Under the pieces are notes generated by a model. It saw only the letters and a program-made list of their open reading frames with translations, did not search any database and had not been told where the DNA came from. This document shows, piece by piece, positions 1-10,407 of a stretch of 64,000 nt of DNA. The stretch lies in NCBI GenBank assembly GCA_008477525.1, contig SPDT01000010.1, forward strand, positions 1,426,001 to 1,490,000, read 5' to 3'. This DNA comes from Hypomyces perniciosus (taxonomy: Eukaryota > Ascomycota > Sordariomycetes > Hypocreales > Hypocreaceae). Within the stretch, counting starts at the first letter, position 1. Each line of letters begins with the position of its first letter. Both the position numbers and the translations under genes were made by a program.

Positions 1-1
1 T

Positions 2-2194
2 CGAGAAGTCGGAGACGGCCGCCGCTCGTACCTTCTATTCCCACCCATATCTATGTCTCTGGTCTCTGCCTGTGCCGGCGAGGGAGAATTTGAAATTGTT
101 GTCACGATTCGCGGCAATCATAACGGCAAGCCGTGGCATGAGCTGCTCAATCTGTCGGCGGATGATGAGGAGCAGATCCTGGACTGGCTCGATATCTTGC
201 CTGCGTCTTCCTTGCTAGTTAGGGAGTCTGAGCCCAGCGTATTTGGCGAATCTGAAATTTCTGATGGTGAGCCTGCATCTCCCGGCAGGTTGGTTGACGT
301 TCCTGTTGGAGTACAAAGCATGATAGGCGGATCATCTCGATCAGAAACCCCTGAGCCCACTTCTCCGAACAGTCCTCCATCACCTCCTAGCCCTTCACGG
401 CCTCCGCCTCCACCCCCAGCTTATGAGAGAGAGAAAACTCCAACTCAAGAAGACTACAACTCAAAAGATGAAGAAGACAAGAACCGACCTTTGAAGGAGG
501 GCATGAGGCCTGATCCCGCTGCTCTGACGCGACCCTCTGTTGCTCTGCAATACGGAGAGACTGGCGCACCCCCTCGTCCCCCAATTCATCGAACTCTAAG
601 CCCAAGCCCTCAACAAATAGCAAAGTCTCAATCTCAGCCTCAGTCTTTCCTAAAACCGCCAATCGATCTCCATGGCGGCCTTAAACGTCGGGGTTCATCC
701 CCCTTGAAGCATGAGTACTTGCCGTCAGACGTCTCGTCTGCATCAGAATTGTCTTCTGCTGTATCCTCGGTAGTGGCGGATGAAGATGAGGGAGACGAAG
801 AGGAGGACGTGTCAGAGGATGAATCAGTGTCCGATACTGAGTCATCCGATGATGAGATCGAGAGTCTGGATATACCCCAAACCGAGCTCGGTTTCAGCAT
901 AAGGAGAGAAGCCCCTCCACCATATTCGAATAGGGACTCTCTGATCCCTGAATCCGAATGCAGCCTCACACCCTCCAATTCTGCTTCTCAGGCTGGTCTT
1001 CATGGACACAAGACACCACCCGAGGAACGCGAGGAAGCCCCTACTAGGTACTTGGCAGTCATTTCAAGATGGTCTGATAAGGGTGCCTGGAAAGACATCT
1101 ACCCAGACCATTGTTCTATCGTTGTTACGGATGGTCTCATTGAAGCATATGCTCTCCAAAACGGCAGCGAATTGCAGAGTGGCGATAAGCCTCTGCTAGC
1201 TCTAGATCTTACTCCTCTCGTTTTAATGAGGCAAAGCACTGCCGTTGATCTCGAAATCCGATCATCCGTTCAGCCCCATTGTAAGCTGGCCCCCGTTTAT
1301 GGAGGAGGCAACTTCCGATTCCGATGCCTCAATGGACCGGACTGTTATAACCTTTACATGTCTGTCCACCACGCTCGCCTCAACAACCAAAAGTTCATCC
1401 AGCTTGAGAACGAAGCAAGATTCCAAAGCTTTGGCGAGAGACAGCCCCCTGCTGAGAATGATGGAGATACTAGCAGCCGGCGTCGTAGCTGGTTTGGTAG
1501 AAAGAACAGCTACCGCAGTTCTGTACGAGCACCTTCACAGTCCCATGATGGTGCCAGCACAACGCCATCATCTACCCCATCAGCATCTAGCTTCCTCAAG
1601 AAGCTCACTCTTGTCGGTAATCTTTCGTTCAACCTGGCCCGGTCATCGATCGACAAGCCCAACCAATATGGTGGCGGGGACAATAGTCTTTACACGTCTG
1701 GTTCTTCCTCTGGATACAGAACTCCCCGATCCCCGTCTATCAGCGTCGAGAACAGCGCTCAAATGTCCACCAACTTTGGGACTGAAAATATGCGCATCAG
1801 ATTGCACCTTCTTGTCTCTCCGACCAAATGGGAAGATTATGGCAATTGCAGTCTGCAGATCCGGCGACCACCTCCCGGATGGCATCAAGCACTCCGAGCC
1901 GACCACGGACTTGAGAAGAGAGTTACAGTCACGACAACGCCAAAGAAGAGCTCGCAACAGCCTATCATGGTGCTGGATGCCGTCTTGGGAAGCGGTTGCT
2001 TTTCGCCCATGGGCAGCCGAGGTATTGTCTGTGGAATCTGGGAAGAAGTCAAGAACAGCGATGGCGTCGTGGGCATGGTACCGGCGAATGGAACTACTGG
2101 AGGAAACATCAAGAAGTGGTGCTTCCAATTCTCGAGCGTGGCTGAGGCCAGCTGGGTGTTGCGACTTGTTCACCAAGAGGTTGTCAGAGCCTAA
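2..2194 (+). CDS. PH-like domain protein, 3' part (5' end outside window)
   Basis: I do not recognise a named family for this gene. The reading frame is open from base 2 to the TAA at 2194. A Met codon lies at 53, but the frame stays open upstream of it and conserved-looking sequence starts at once, so the gene probably begins outside the window. Counting from the Met at 53, residues 70-330 are low-complexity and rich in Pro, Ser and acidic residues. Residues about 330-440 look like a PH-like beta domain: they start at TRYLAVISRW and include the strand FRFRCLNGPDCYNLYM. After a second disordered Ser-rich linker there is a folded C-terminal region (residues about 575-713) with strands MRIRLHLLVSP and KKWCFQFSSVAEASWVLRLV, which may be a second PH- or RanBD-like module. 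No introns are needed in this part. Inference: a scaffold or signalling protein; the function is unknown. Confidence 0.75.
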   Translation, partial: REVGDGRRSYLLFPPISMSLVSACAGEGEFEIVVTIRGNHNGKPWHELLNLSADDEEQILDWLDILPASSLLVRESEPSVFGESEISDGEPASPGRLVDVPVGVQSMIGGSSRSETPEPTSPNSPPSPPSPSRPPPPPPAYEREKTPTQEDYNSKDEEDKNRPLKEGMRPDPAALTRPSVALQYGETGAPPRPPIHRTLSPSPQQIAKSQSQPQSFLKPPIDLHGGLKRRGSSPLKHEYLPSDVSSASELSSAVSSVVADEDEGDEEEDVSEDESVSDTESSDDEIESLDIPQTELGFSIRREAPPPYSNRDSLIPESECSLTPSNSASQAGLHGHKTPPEEREEAPTRYLAVISRWSDKGAWKDIYPDHCSIVVTDGLIEAYALQNGSELQSGDKPLLALDLTPLVLMRQSTAVDLEIRSSVQPHCKLAPVYGGGNFRFRCLNGPDCYNLYMSVHHARLNNQKFIQLENEARFQSFGERQPPAENDGDTSSRRRSWFGRKNSYRSSVRAPSQSHDGASTTPSSTPSASSFLKKLTLVGNLSFNLARSSIDKPNQYGGGDNSLYTSGSSSGYRTPRSPSISVENSAQMSTNFGTENMRIRLHLLVSPTKWEDYGNCSLQIRRPPPGWHQALRADHGLEKRVTVTTTPKKSSQQPIMVLDAVLGSGCFSPMGSRGIVCGIWEEVKNSDGVVGMVPANGTTGGNIKKWCFQFSSVAEASWVLRLVHQEVVRA

Positions 2195-4726
2195 GCACTC
2201 TGACAACGACTACCGATGGACTGCCCCGCGATTCACAGGGGCTGTTCATTTTCCCTTTCCCCTTGTTACTGTTGTTTGTTGAGGGAGCCTAGAAAGGGCT
2301 GATTGTTTATTTAGTTTATTGCTTACTGTGTTTGTGTCTTTTGCTGGAAGCATACATAATTGTATTGCCGTGGCTAAATTATATCCCCTGTTTCGCAACG
2401 AAGCGAGAAGTTGTATACCCGTATATACGAGGATCTTGGTATTTAGAAGGAATAGGCGTCTGAAATGGGTGGATGGGCGGGCGGCGAGAGTTGAGATGGG
2501 CGATATTGCTTGCTGGAGTTGTCGAAGCGTTGCCGAGCAGTGAATGCTCTTGGGATGGGATGTGAATGAGACAGTAGTACTCAATAAAATATATCAATAA
2601 GACCCATCTAAAATACATGACCCCGTTTCTATGAAATTCGCGATTACCATTGATACTACGGAGTACGTTATATCTCACTGCCCGACGATATCTTGAAGCA
2701 AATCGTAACTCGGATATTATCCCTATTTAGGTTCAGGGTATGGATAGACTCCGCAAAGCCCGGACTTGATCAATAACTACCTGTCCTACTCCACGTTTTC
2801 CATCTCCATCTCTTGATAATCCATGATTTGCCATGATCTGCCACCCCTGTCATCAAGTCTCCCATACTGGTGAGTTTGATATCCAGCCTCACAGACAGCA
2901 GGATTCAAGCCCCATCGCATTTCGAAGACGTTGTTTCTTAACCCCTAAACCAGCGTTTCTTGGTATCTCCAGGGCTTCCAGAATCATATTAACAGAAGAA
3001 ACTGCACCGATATCGGTCAATTTTGATGTTATTAAGCCTACAAACTTGATGAAGAGGCATACCATCAAGTCTATCTGTACAGCAACAGAAGTGCGAAAGC
3101 CAGGAATCCCTTGGCGGGTTGTTGCATGGACCAGTGACTGGAACAAAGTACTTGGGTGTGAGGTTTGGAAAAGGAGCATGTTGTTTTGCCGAATGTTTGC
3201 ATTTGTATCTCTAGTGGTAAATTATTAGTAAAAATATTAATTTGAGATGGGATAAACAAACCTTGCTTCCCGTCGAGTCAAAGTAGCTTGTAGTTGTGAA
3301 GGCTGACCATGCTGTGGTATGGCCTTTTGATAAGCCGGGAGTGCCAAGCGTCTGTTGATCGTTCTGATCGTCATCTTCAGTGATGGTAATCGGGGTCCTC
3401 TATTGTTCGTTGGGCTCTCCCGGTTCTCTTGGTTCGTCACCCGTTTCCATTGGGGGTTTGGAAGTTCTTCCATAAAAACGTGGTGAATGATCGCCATGTT
3501 TCTTCTACGTGAGCGAGAGGGCTCAACGAATCCGTTGAATTATAGCATCATAACGCCAACTGGATCGAATCCATCCATGGTGATGAGAGTTATCCACGGC
3601 AATGAGAGTAATATGTGGTAATCAGAGTTGATTATAAAGGACTGCTCAACCAACGCCACGCAGATTTCCACTTCTTCGGGCGGGCGGAGGCCCGCGTACA
3701 CATATCCGTATCTGTTGCTCGTTCGACTGTTCGTTTGATCTTTCCACAGCCCAGACAGTCACATCACCCTGCTGGACCTGTGAGCTTGTGAACGCTCGCC
3801 CATGTTGCAAGCAGGCGATGTCGCTGATTTTGAGGGACGTGTGTCTGACGTAAGTTGCAAGTTGTACGATTTGATAGCCGTTCAGTAAAGCTAGTTTTAG
3901 AAGTAAGAAAAAGGAAGGAAAAGAAAGAAACAGAAGAACGGAAGGAAGAGATAAGTTTGCAAGTGGACGATATAGCACTGAGCAGGTACGTTAACCGTGT
4001 CCCATAGCACTGCATATGTTTTATTGTCACCCGCTTATTGTCGCCAACTTGAATGAGGTTGGCTATTGCATTTCAAGGAGCTGATTCACTCTAGATGAGT
4101 TTGTTTTTGCGCAACTTATCACTTAATCCAGTAATGCATTTCCGAGGCCGAGGCTCTGTTTAATATCCGAACTGTCCAGGGCTGTGTCATGCAGGAACCC
4201 GCAACTACCGCTAGATCCCTATTGACTACTTCGTGCCTCGGGGAATTAAGCACAGTCATTCATCGGCAGGTAGAAGCCAATGTCATTTGTTCGGCATTTG
4301 GATATGACGATATACGAGTAACTGTAACTGGCAAACACTGGGAAGATGCAGCGGCAGTCAGGTGTGGCGCAGAGCCCTGTGCCTTGGCACATGATAATAG
4401 GGGTTGTGGCACAGCATTGCCTGGCGGCCTCGCCTACGCTCATCCAACGACATCACATGTTTCAACAGGGCTCTAGACTGTTTGTTGAAGCGGCGCAAAA
4501 GAGGCGGAAGGCATTATTCGCATGGGCCGAAATGAGAGCAGCCGGCGATATGGCTTGCTCCTATTCAAATATCTATTTAATGGGCTATGCGCCTGCTCCT
4601 GCTCCCTGAGGCGCATGTGGCTGGAGCTGGCAGTGCTGAAGCTGAAGACTGACTCCTCCTGATATAGCTACGAGGTCCGTTGCTCGATGTGATATCAAGC
4701 AAACCGCCATATTTAATCACCGGATT
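2195..4726. other. intergenic spacer, no gene recognised
   Basis: The first 400 bases are probably the 3' UTR of the upstream gene. The rest contains only short frames without conserved motifs. About 4550-4720 is the promoter or 5' leader of the gasdermin-like gene, with an AT-rich TATTTAA at 4572-4578. Confidence 0.5.
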
Positions 4727-5704
4727 TTGTCGTATCTGATCAACGCCGCTGCTATCAAAGACCGATTCTCAGAGAAGGACTTCTACTACAAGATTCACTG
4801 CTCAGATAGAGACATGCCACACGCTCACGAGACCAAGCCTCTATGGCTCATCCAGCCCCGTCTGGATGCTGGTGAATACCGTGACAAGTTCATCGGCAGT
4901 GTCGTCAAATACCCAGACTTGCCGACAGAGCGACACATCCCCTACCGGACGAACAAACTGCCCAAGGACATGGTGGCCAGCCTAGACCCAAAGCCGGTTC
5001 AGGTGCACAACGTCAAGTTCTGGACACGACGCATCAAGGATGCCAAAGTATCCGCCTCGCTCAACGAGCTGCTCGAAGCCTTTGTCGAGCGGGCCAAAGA
5101 AGACAGCAGTGAGAAAGTGGCGACGGTGGCACGCATGTGGCACATGGACTCTCCGGGCGAGAAGTTCAAGGAGCTGCTGAAGAATAAGCAGTACTTTGAG
5201 GAGCTGTTTGAGCTGCTGCGGAGTAACCATGATCAAGGGTACTTCATCACAGATATTGTCACCCTTGTGAATATGCAGGTCAGCGACTCCACGGGGAGGG
5301 CGCATGGTGTTGGGGCCTCGGCGCGGGTCCCCATTGATCCTAACTTGGGCATCAATGTCGGCGTGGGAGGCAAGTTTCAGGTGGTGAAAGAGAACGGGTA
5401 TTCAGCATACTATGAGGAGGAGACTATTGTGTTCCTAGGGTACCGACTGGTGAGACTGGAAAAGGTGGATGGCACGCGGGCGAGGCTTGGGCGGATATTC
5501 CTTGGGCAGAAGCATGGCTTCACGGTGAGGGATGGGTTTGACTACTGGCCGGAGTTGGTGGAGAGGGCGGTTGAGGGCAATGCAGAGCCGTTCTTGGCGG
5601 CGCAGACGCCAAAGGTAGAGGAGGCAAGGGAGCTCGGGGAGGAGGAGGATGAATTTGAGGAGATTGTGGAGGAGCTGGGGTTCGATATCGAAGTTGTTGG
5701 ATAA
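4727..5704 (+). CDS. gasdermin-like pore-forming protein (putative)
   Basis: One open frame of 325 codons ends at TAA 5702-5704. The N-terminus is problematic. The conserved-looking start (LINAAAIKDRFSEKDFYYKI) is preceded in frame by TTG at 4727, and the first in-frame ATG is at 4814 (residue 30). The true start is either a short upstream exon or a lost ATG. The layout resembles the gasdermin N-terminal pore-forming fold: amphipathic beta segments, a helical linker (residues 115-170), then a beta-hairpin block that opens with GYFITDIVTL and passes through a Gly-rich stretch (NLGINVGVGGKF) to EEETIVFLGYRLVRLE. This matches the vertebrate and fungal RCD-1-like pattern 'vVTdvl...g...v..g....FrvaqL'. 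An acidic tail (residues 295-325) could be an autoinhibitory or cleaved segment, as in fungal HET-Q1. It lies 463 bp upstream of, and co-oriented with, an NLR gene; fungal gasdermins are known to cluster with activating enzymes or NLRs. Family assignment is by eye and uncertain. Confidence 0.5.
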   Translation: MSYLINAAAIKDRFSEKDFYYKIHCSDRDMPHAHETKPLWLIQPRLDAGEYRDKFIGSVVKYPDLPTERHIPYRTNKLPKDMVASLDPKPVQVHNVKFWTRRIKDAKVSASLNELLEAFVERAKEDSSEKVATVARMWHMDSPGEKFKELLKNKQYFEELFELLRSNHDQGYFITDIVTLVNMQVSDSTGRAHGVGASARVPIDPNLGINVGVGGKFQVVKENGYSAYYEEETIVFLGYRLVRLEKVDGTRARLGRIFLGQKHGFTVRDGFDYWPELVERAVEGNAEPFLAAQTPKVEEARELGEEEDEFEEIVEELGFDIEVVG

Positions 5705-6167
5705 GTTTGATGGATGAATGGTTTGGGTTTTGAGACACTGGCTAAGTATATAATATTGGGATTATAGAAAGCAAAATGGATTCTCAATCTACGGAAGCAT
5801 GCATGGATAATCGTGATATCAACAGTTAGATGCCACCATCATACCACCATACGTCAGATCTCAGCACTTGTGGCGAAACAATGACAAACTGCAAATAACA
5901 CCACGGGTCTCGTCATAAATAATACGCCCAGCAGTTGATTTGAATATTCATTCATTCTCAGGTTTCAACATGTATGTTCACGCACAGCCACTCACATCGA
6001 ACACCGTTTTATCAGCCACACATATACACATCAAGCTTCAGCCGCGAATCCCTCTCATTCATCATCTCACAGCCTTCATGTATTTACTCTCTCAGAGTTA
6101 GGCTTCGGGGATGTTTGAGCTTGCATCATAATAAGAACAATATTTATCGCGATTATTTTGACTTTGG
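5705..6167. promoter_or_regulatory. spacer and presumed promoter between gasdermin-like gene and NLR
   Basis: This 463-bp spacer lies between two co-oriented genes. It carries the 3' UTR of the first gene and a CT/CA-rich leader (about 5945-6090) typical of fungal 5' UTRs. No specific operator was recognised. Confidence 0.4.
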
Positions 6168-9100
6168 ATGGCGGATTCACTGGAGCCGCTCAGGGGCTTA
6201 CTGCACCGCGTGAGAGGCGCTGTCTCGCGGCAGAAGACAAATGAGAGCATTGGCCTTTGCACCGTCAAAGACCCTGGTAATGCAGAGATAGAGTAAGCAA
6301 ACCCGAGGCAAATAATCCTCTTCCTGCTCACGCGAGGAACAGCATCGTGGCCGTTCATGGTCTTGGTGGCCAGGGTTTCAGCTCATGGACCACCTCGGAC
6401 CCTAGCAAAGGGGGCAGAGCAAAGCCATGGCTAGAAGAACTCCTGGCCAAGGATGTCCCCAATGCGCGCATCATGACATATGCGTACATCTCAGACGGGG
6501 TCAACTACCGCTACCTTGTGCGCAACGTGCTATATGGCCGGGCCCTGGACTTGGTGAAGGAGCTGGGAAGCCGGCGCAGCCACGACGGCACAAGCAGGCG
6601 GCCGCTGTTTTTCATTGCGCACAGTCTGGGTGGATGGATCGTCAAGCGAGCGCTTATAATCTCGAGCGAGGCGATGAATTCTGAGCTCAAGGATATCGAG
6701 CTGTCGACGTGTGGAGTGGCCTTCTTTGGGACACTATCGCCTGGCCGGCCGTCTTCGCCGTCGCCGCTTGCGCGTGTCATTCGCAGGACGACGTCTGGTT
6801 TCAATGAAGATGCGCAGAGCATGCAGTCGGTATTCTCTATGCAACCGCAGGCTAGCGACATAGAGTGGTTGGAGAATCAGATGGAGGCCTTCAAGGCTAT
6901 TACGGGGAACTTGCCGCGGCTTTCGTTTTATGAGACTAAGGAGTCTGTTGATGGGTTTGTCGTGGAGAAGAGGCACTCCATGTCCGGATCTGATGGCTCG
7001 CAGATTGGGTTGTTTGCGACGCATTCTGGGTTGATCAAGTTTCAGGGTCGTGACGCGAATTATAAGACTTTCATCAGCAAGTTTCAAGAGATGATTGATA
7101 CATCGAAAACACCATATTTTCTGGAAGCTAAGCGAAAGGTCTTCGATCTTGCTGCCGGTGAGTTAATCATCATTATGATTCAGTACATAATGTTTGTTCA
7201 GAACTTACTGTCACTTAGTCCATCATCTTGAGTATCTAAAGGAAGGATTCAACATCCCATACAAGCTCCCCAGTGAGCCTGGTGTAGTTGTCCATCGTCA
7301 GGACTTGCTTGGCCAACTCGAGGCGAGTTTCAAGCCACCACCCGACCCACAAACCTTACATCTGAGCATTGCCAGCCTCTGGGGCGATGCCGGGACTGGA
7401 AAGACGACGCTAGCAAAGGACTATGCTGAAATCAACAAGCAAGATATCTCGTTTATCTTCTGGATCTGGGCAGAGAGCTGGGAGACTATTGTGACGAGCT
7501 ACCTCGAGTTCGCCAACAACATGGTTGTGCATTATTCCAAGAATACTCCTAGGAGTCGAGTTGAGAACGATCTCGGGCTCACTGGGGTGGAAGACATGCT
7601 AAAAGTGAAGAGCATTCAGCAATTGGATTCGTTGAGAGTCAAATCGGTTGTTCGAGCTGTTAAAGACTGGCTCCTGCGACCTGAGAACGACAAGTGGCTG
7701 CTCATATTTGACAACGTTGAGCCGTCCTTTGACATCTTCGAATTTATCCCTCTTACCCTCACCGGGAAGATTATCTTGACATCTAGGGATAGCAGTTGTT
7801 GCGCCTGGGGGACGAAGTTACGTGTCGGCGAGATGAATGATGAACAGGCCGTGGAACTACTCGGCACCGTCGTAGGCGATGGTGCTTTAGACGATCATAT
7901 ACAAGGTATGAAGATAATTATTTGGATTTGTGCTTCATTTGGATCTAACGACAACATAGATGAGGCAGCAACTCGATTGGTACGACAGCTCAAACACCAC
8001 CCCCAAAGCATATCCCTAGCAGCCTCAACGATTCGGAAGAAAGGCCTCACGATCTTCGAGTACCAGGACAGGATTGAGTCCAATCTGCCGTTGAGATTAT
8101 TAGGGTCAACACTTGATCAATCGTCTGTCACGAGGACGGTGCTGTGCATTAGTGCTATGCTGTCCAGTGCCGCCATTCCCGTTGCCTTGTTCAACCCAAC
8201 CAAGGAGCTCAAGCAAGCGCCGATGCGGTTTAGGGATGCGTTTGGGGGGATTAAAGGTGTGTATCTGTCAAAATTCGTAAAGAAAGGTATACTAATCGGC
8301 ATACAGCGTTTCAAGATACAGGCCATCTTGATAATGTTTTGCAGTACCTTTTCGACCAGAACTTCATACAAACGCCTTCCAACGAATCTCCACCATCATC
8401 AGCAGCACCATCTCCGTCCTCATCACAAGCTACGTCTACATCATTTTTCGAGTCATTCATACTAGATGCCGGGGCGCGTGAGTACGTGCGTGGGACGCTT
8501 ACAGAGAAAGAACAAGCAGAAAATGCCTGGCTGGCGTGTAATGTCTGTGTGGATGGGATTCGGGAGAAAGAAACATCGTCATCAACTCTGCCTGAGATCC
8601 ACGACTTTGGGAGAATCATGGCTCCCCATGCCAAGACTTGCTACGATGACTGGTCAAGTGTCCTAGAAGACGATGACGACGACGTTGCGTGGCAGGTTTT
8701 GGGCAATGTATGCATGACTCAAGGAGCATTGGAGCAGGCCATCGGCTGCTTCGAGCTATCCCTGCGACAGAAGCCAAAGATGGATGCCATCGAGAGGATC
8801 CAGACATCACTATCGCTAGCATCTTTACTGCAGCAGGCCGGTCACTACGAGAAGAGCGCCGAGGTTCTAACAAACATTGACATCGCCTCCATTGATAAAG
8901 CACTCGGCTTTCGAGTTGCCTTTGCCAAAGCATCCGCCGCTGCCGCGAGAGGAGAACTCAACCGCGCGGAGGACCAATACGAAATGCTCGAGCAGGAACA
9001 AGAGGAAGAACTCGGTCCCACAGACACAACCACAGTCGGCACGGTGCAAAAACTCGCCGCAACGCTCGAGCAGCTCGGCAAGATGGAGGAGGCACAGGCG

Positions 9101-9811
9101 CTGTACCGTCGTGTATACATCTCTTACCAGAATCTGTTCGGCCAGAATCATCCCATGACGGTTGAGGCCCTCGACGAACTCGCTCACATCTCCAAAGCCA
9201 GCAATGCCATTGACGAGGCCGAGTCGCTATACAAGCAATCCGTCGAAATCAAGACACGCACTCTTGGGGCAGAGCATCCCAGCACGGCGCATGCGATCCA
9301 GAAACTTGCCGTCATTGACGACATTCGGTGTCGCTACGCCGACGCCAGGATCAAGTACCAAAAGGCCCTCGACATCATGGCCGCTTCACTAGGCAAAGCC
9401 CATCCTCTTTACACCACCACGATGGAGAACCTAGCCCTCAGCTCCCGCTGGCACGGCCGCGCCCTCACTGCCGACTCCTCCTCACTGTTCTCATCCGAGC
9501 AGAATCGCTCTCCTCCGGCTCGCACCACCCGTCGCTCTACTCACACTCCCACCAACCAGGATAAAGAAGCTGCGGTGCTGCGCGATGCGAGTCGTCGTCG
9601 TGCCTTTGCAAAGGCAGAAAAGCTGTACCTCGATGTCGTAGCGATTAAAAAGTCTGCGCGGGAGTTGTATTCCGAGGAGCAGCTTGTTGCTACGGGGTCG
9701 AAGTTGAAGGAGATGTATGAGAATGAGACGTTTTTCGAGGGCTGTAGGGATGAGAAGGTTACGGCTCTGATGGGGCTGTTGAGGGAGTTTAGGAGGAGAG
9801 GGACGGTGTAA
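6168..9811 (+). CDS. NLR-type STAND protein: alpha/beta hydrolase - NB-ARC - TPR
   Basis: Five exons give 1142 aa: 6168-6292, 6343-7157, 7219-7905, 7960-8256, 8307-9811. Introns are 50-61 bp with good GT/AG sites; intron 4 has a TACTAAT branch box. Residues about 40-300 form a SesB-like alpha/beta hydrolase: DIVAVHGLGGQGFSSW opens it, and IAHSLGGW carries the nucleophile Ser at about residue 136. From about 335 follows an NB-ARC domain: Walker A GDAGTGKTT (369-377), Walker B-like WLLIFDNVEPS and the downstream KIILTSRDSS. The C-terminal third (about 780-1040) holds TPR/kinesin-light-chain-like repeats with the GxxHPxT signature (GQNHPMT, GAEHPST, GKAHPLY). This is the standard tripartite fungal NLR plan: effector head, nucleotide switch, ligand-sensing repeats. 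It acts in the cytosol, and family members function in heterokaryon incompatibility or innate immunity. Inference: the adjacent gasdermin-like gene may be its downstream partner. Confidence 0.9.
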
Positions 9812-10407
9812 AAAGGTTTTTTTTGTTCGAGTGTTTCATGTTTTTGCTTTATGGGGGTCATTGTTGAGCATGGCGTTGGTGGGCATGACTCAGGGATTGT
9901 GAGCTCGGTGAATGGCGTTTTTGCCAAGGGCATGATGAGTTTGTCTTTTGTAACATTCCATCACGATTTTATGAGACCAACGGAAATACTACACATTGCG
10001 ACAAGGGTAGTACCACCCATGCAAGAAAAGGGGGTAAGATGCCCCTGGATTATATACCGAAGCGCCTAGACAATATGCAACCAGAATCCTACATTGATGT
10101 TTTCCCAGTGTTCCTTGAACCCATCCCCCTTTTATATATACATCGTATAGTCGCCAGCAGGTGTGTTGGGGGGATAAATGAGGGGTAGGGGCTAGTAAGC
10201 TCCGTACATAGATGAGATATCGATGGTAATTGAAACTCTCACACCATCCTATATATACCCAACTGGCAAGCAAGTAGGTTGTGCCCCAAGACAAAAGTCC
10301 AAGTGTTGAGGGAAGGGACAACAATAGTTTGCCTTTTAGATAACTCCGTGATAATGCCTGCAGCAGATAGTAGACCGATAACTTCAGGATCGTGGTGTCG
10401 TTAGAAC
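9812..10407. other. convergent intergenic region
   Basis: This 596-bp spacer between two convergent genes starts with a T-rich 3' UTR for the NLR gene (T7-8 near 9818). No gene or RNA was recognised. Confidence 0.5.

Noticed and set aside
1245..2282. 345-codon frame overlapping the PH-like gene in another phase
   Set aside because: It is a shadow of the real coding frame; the composition is Ser/Arg/Thr noise.
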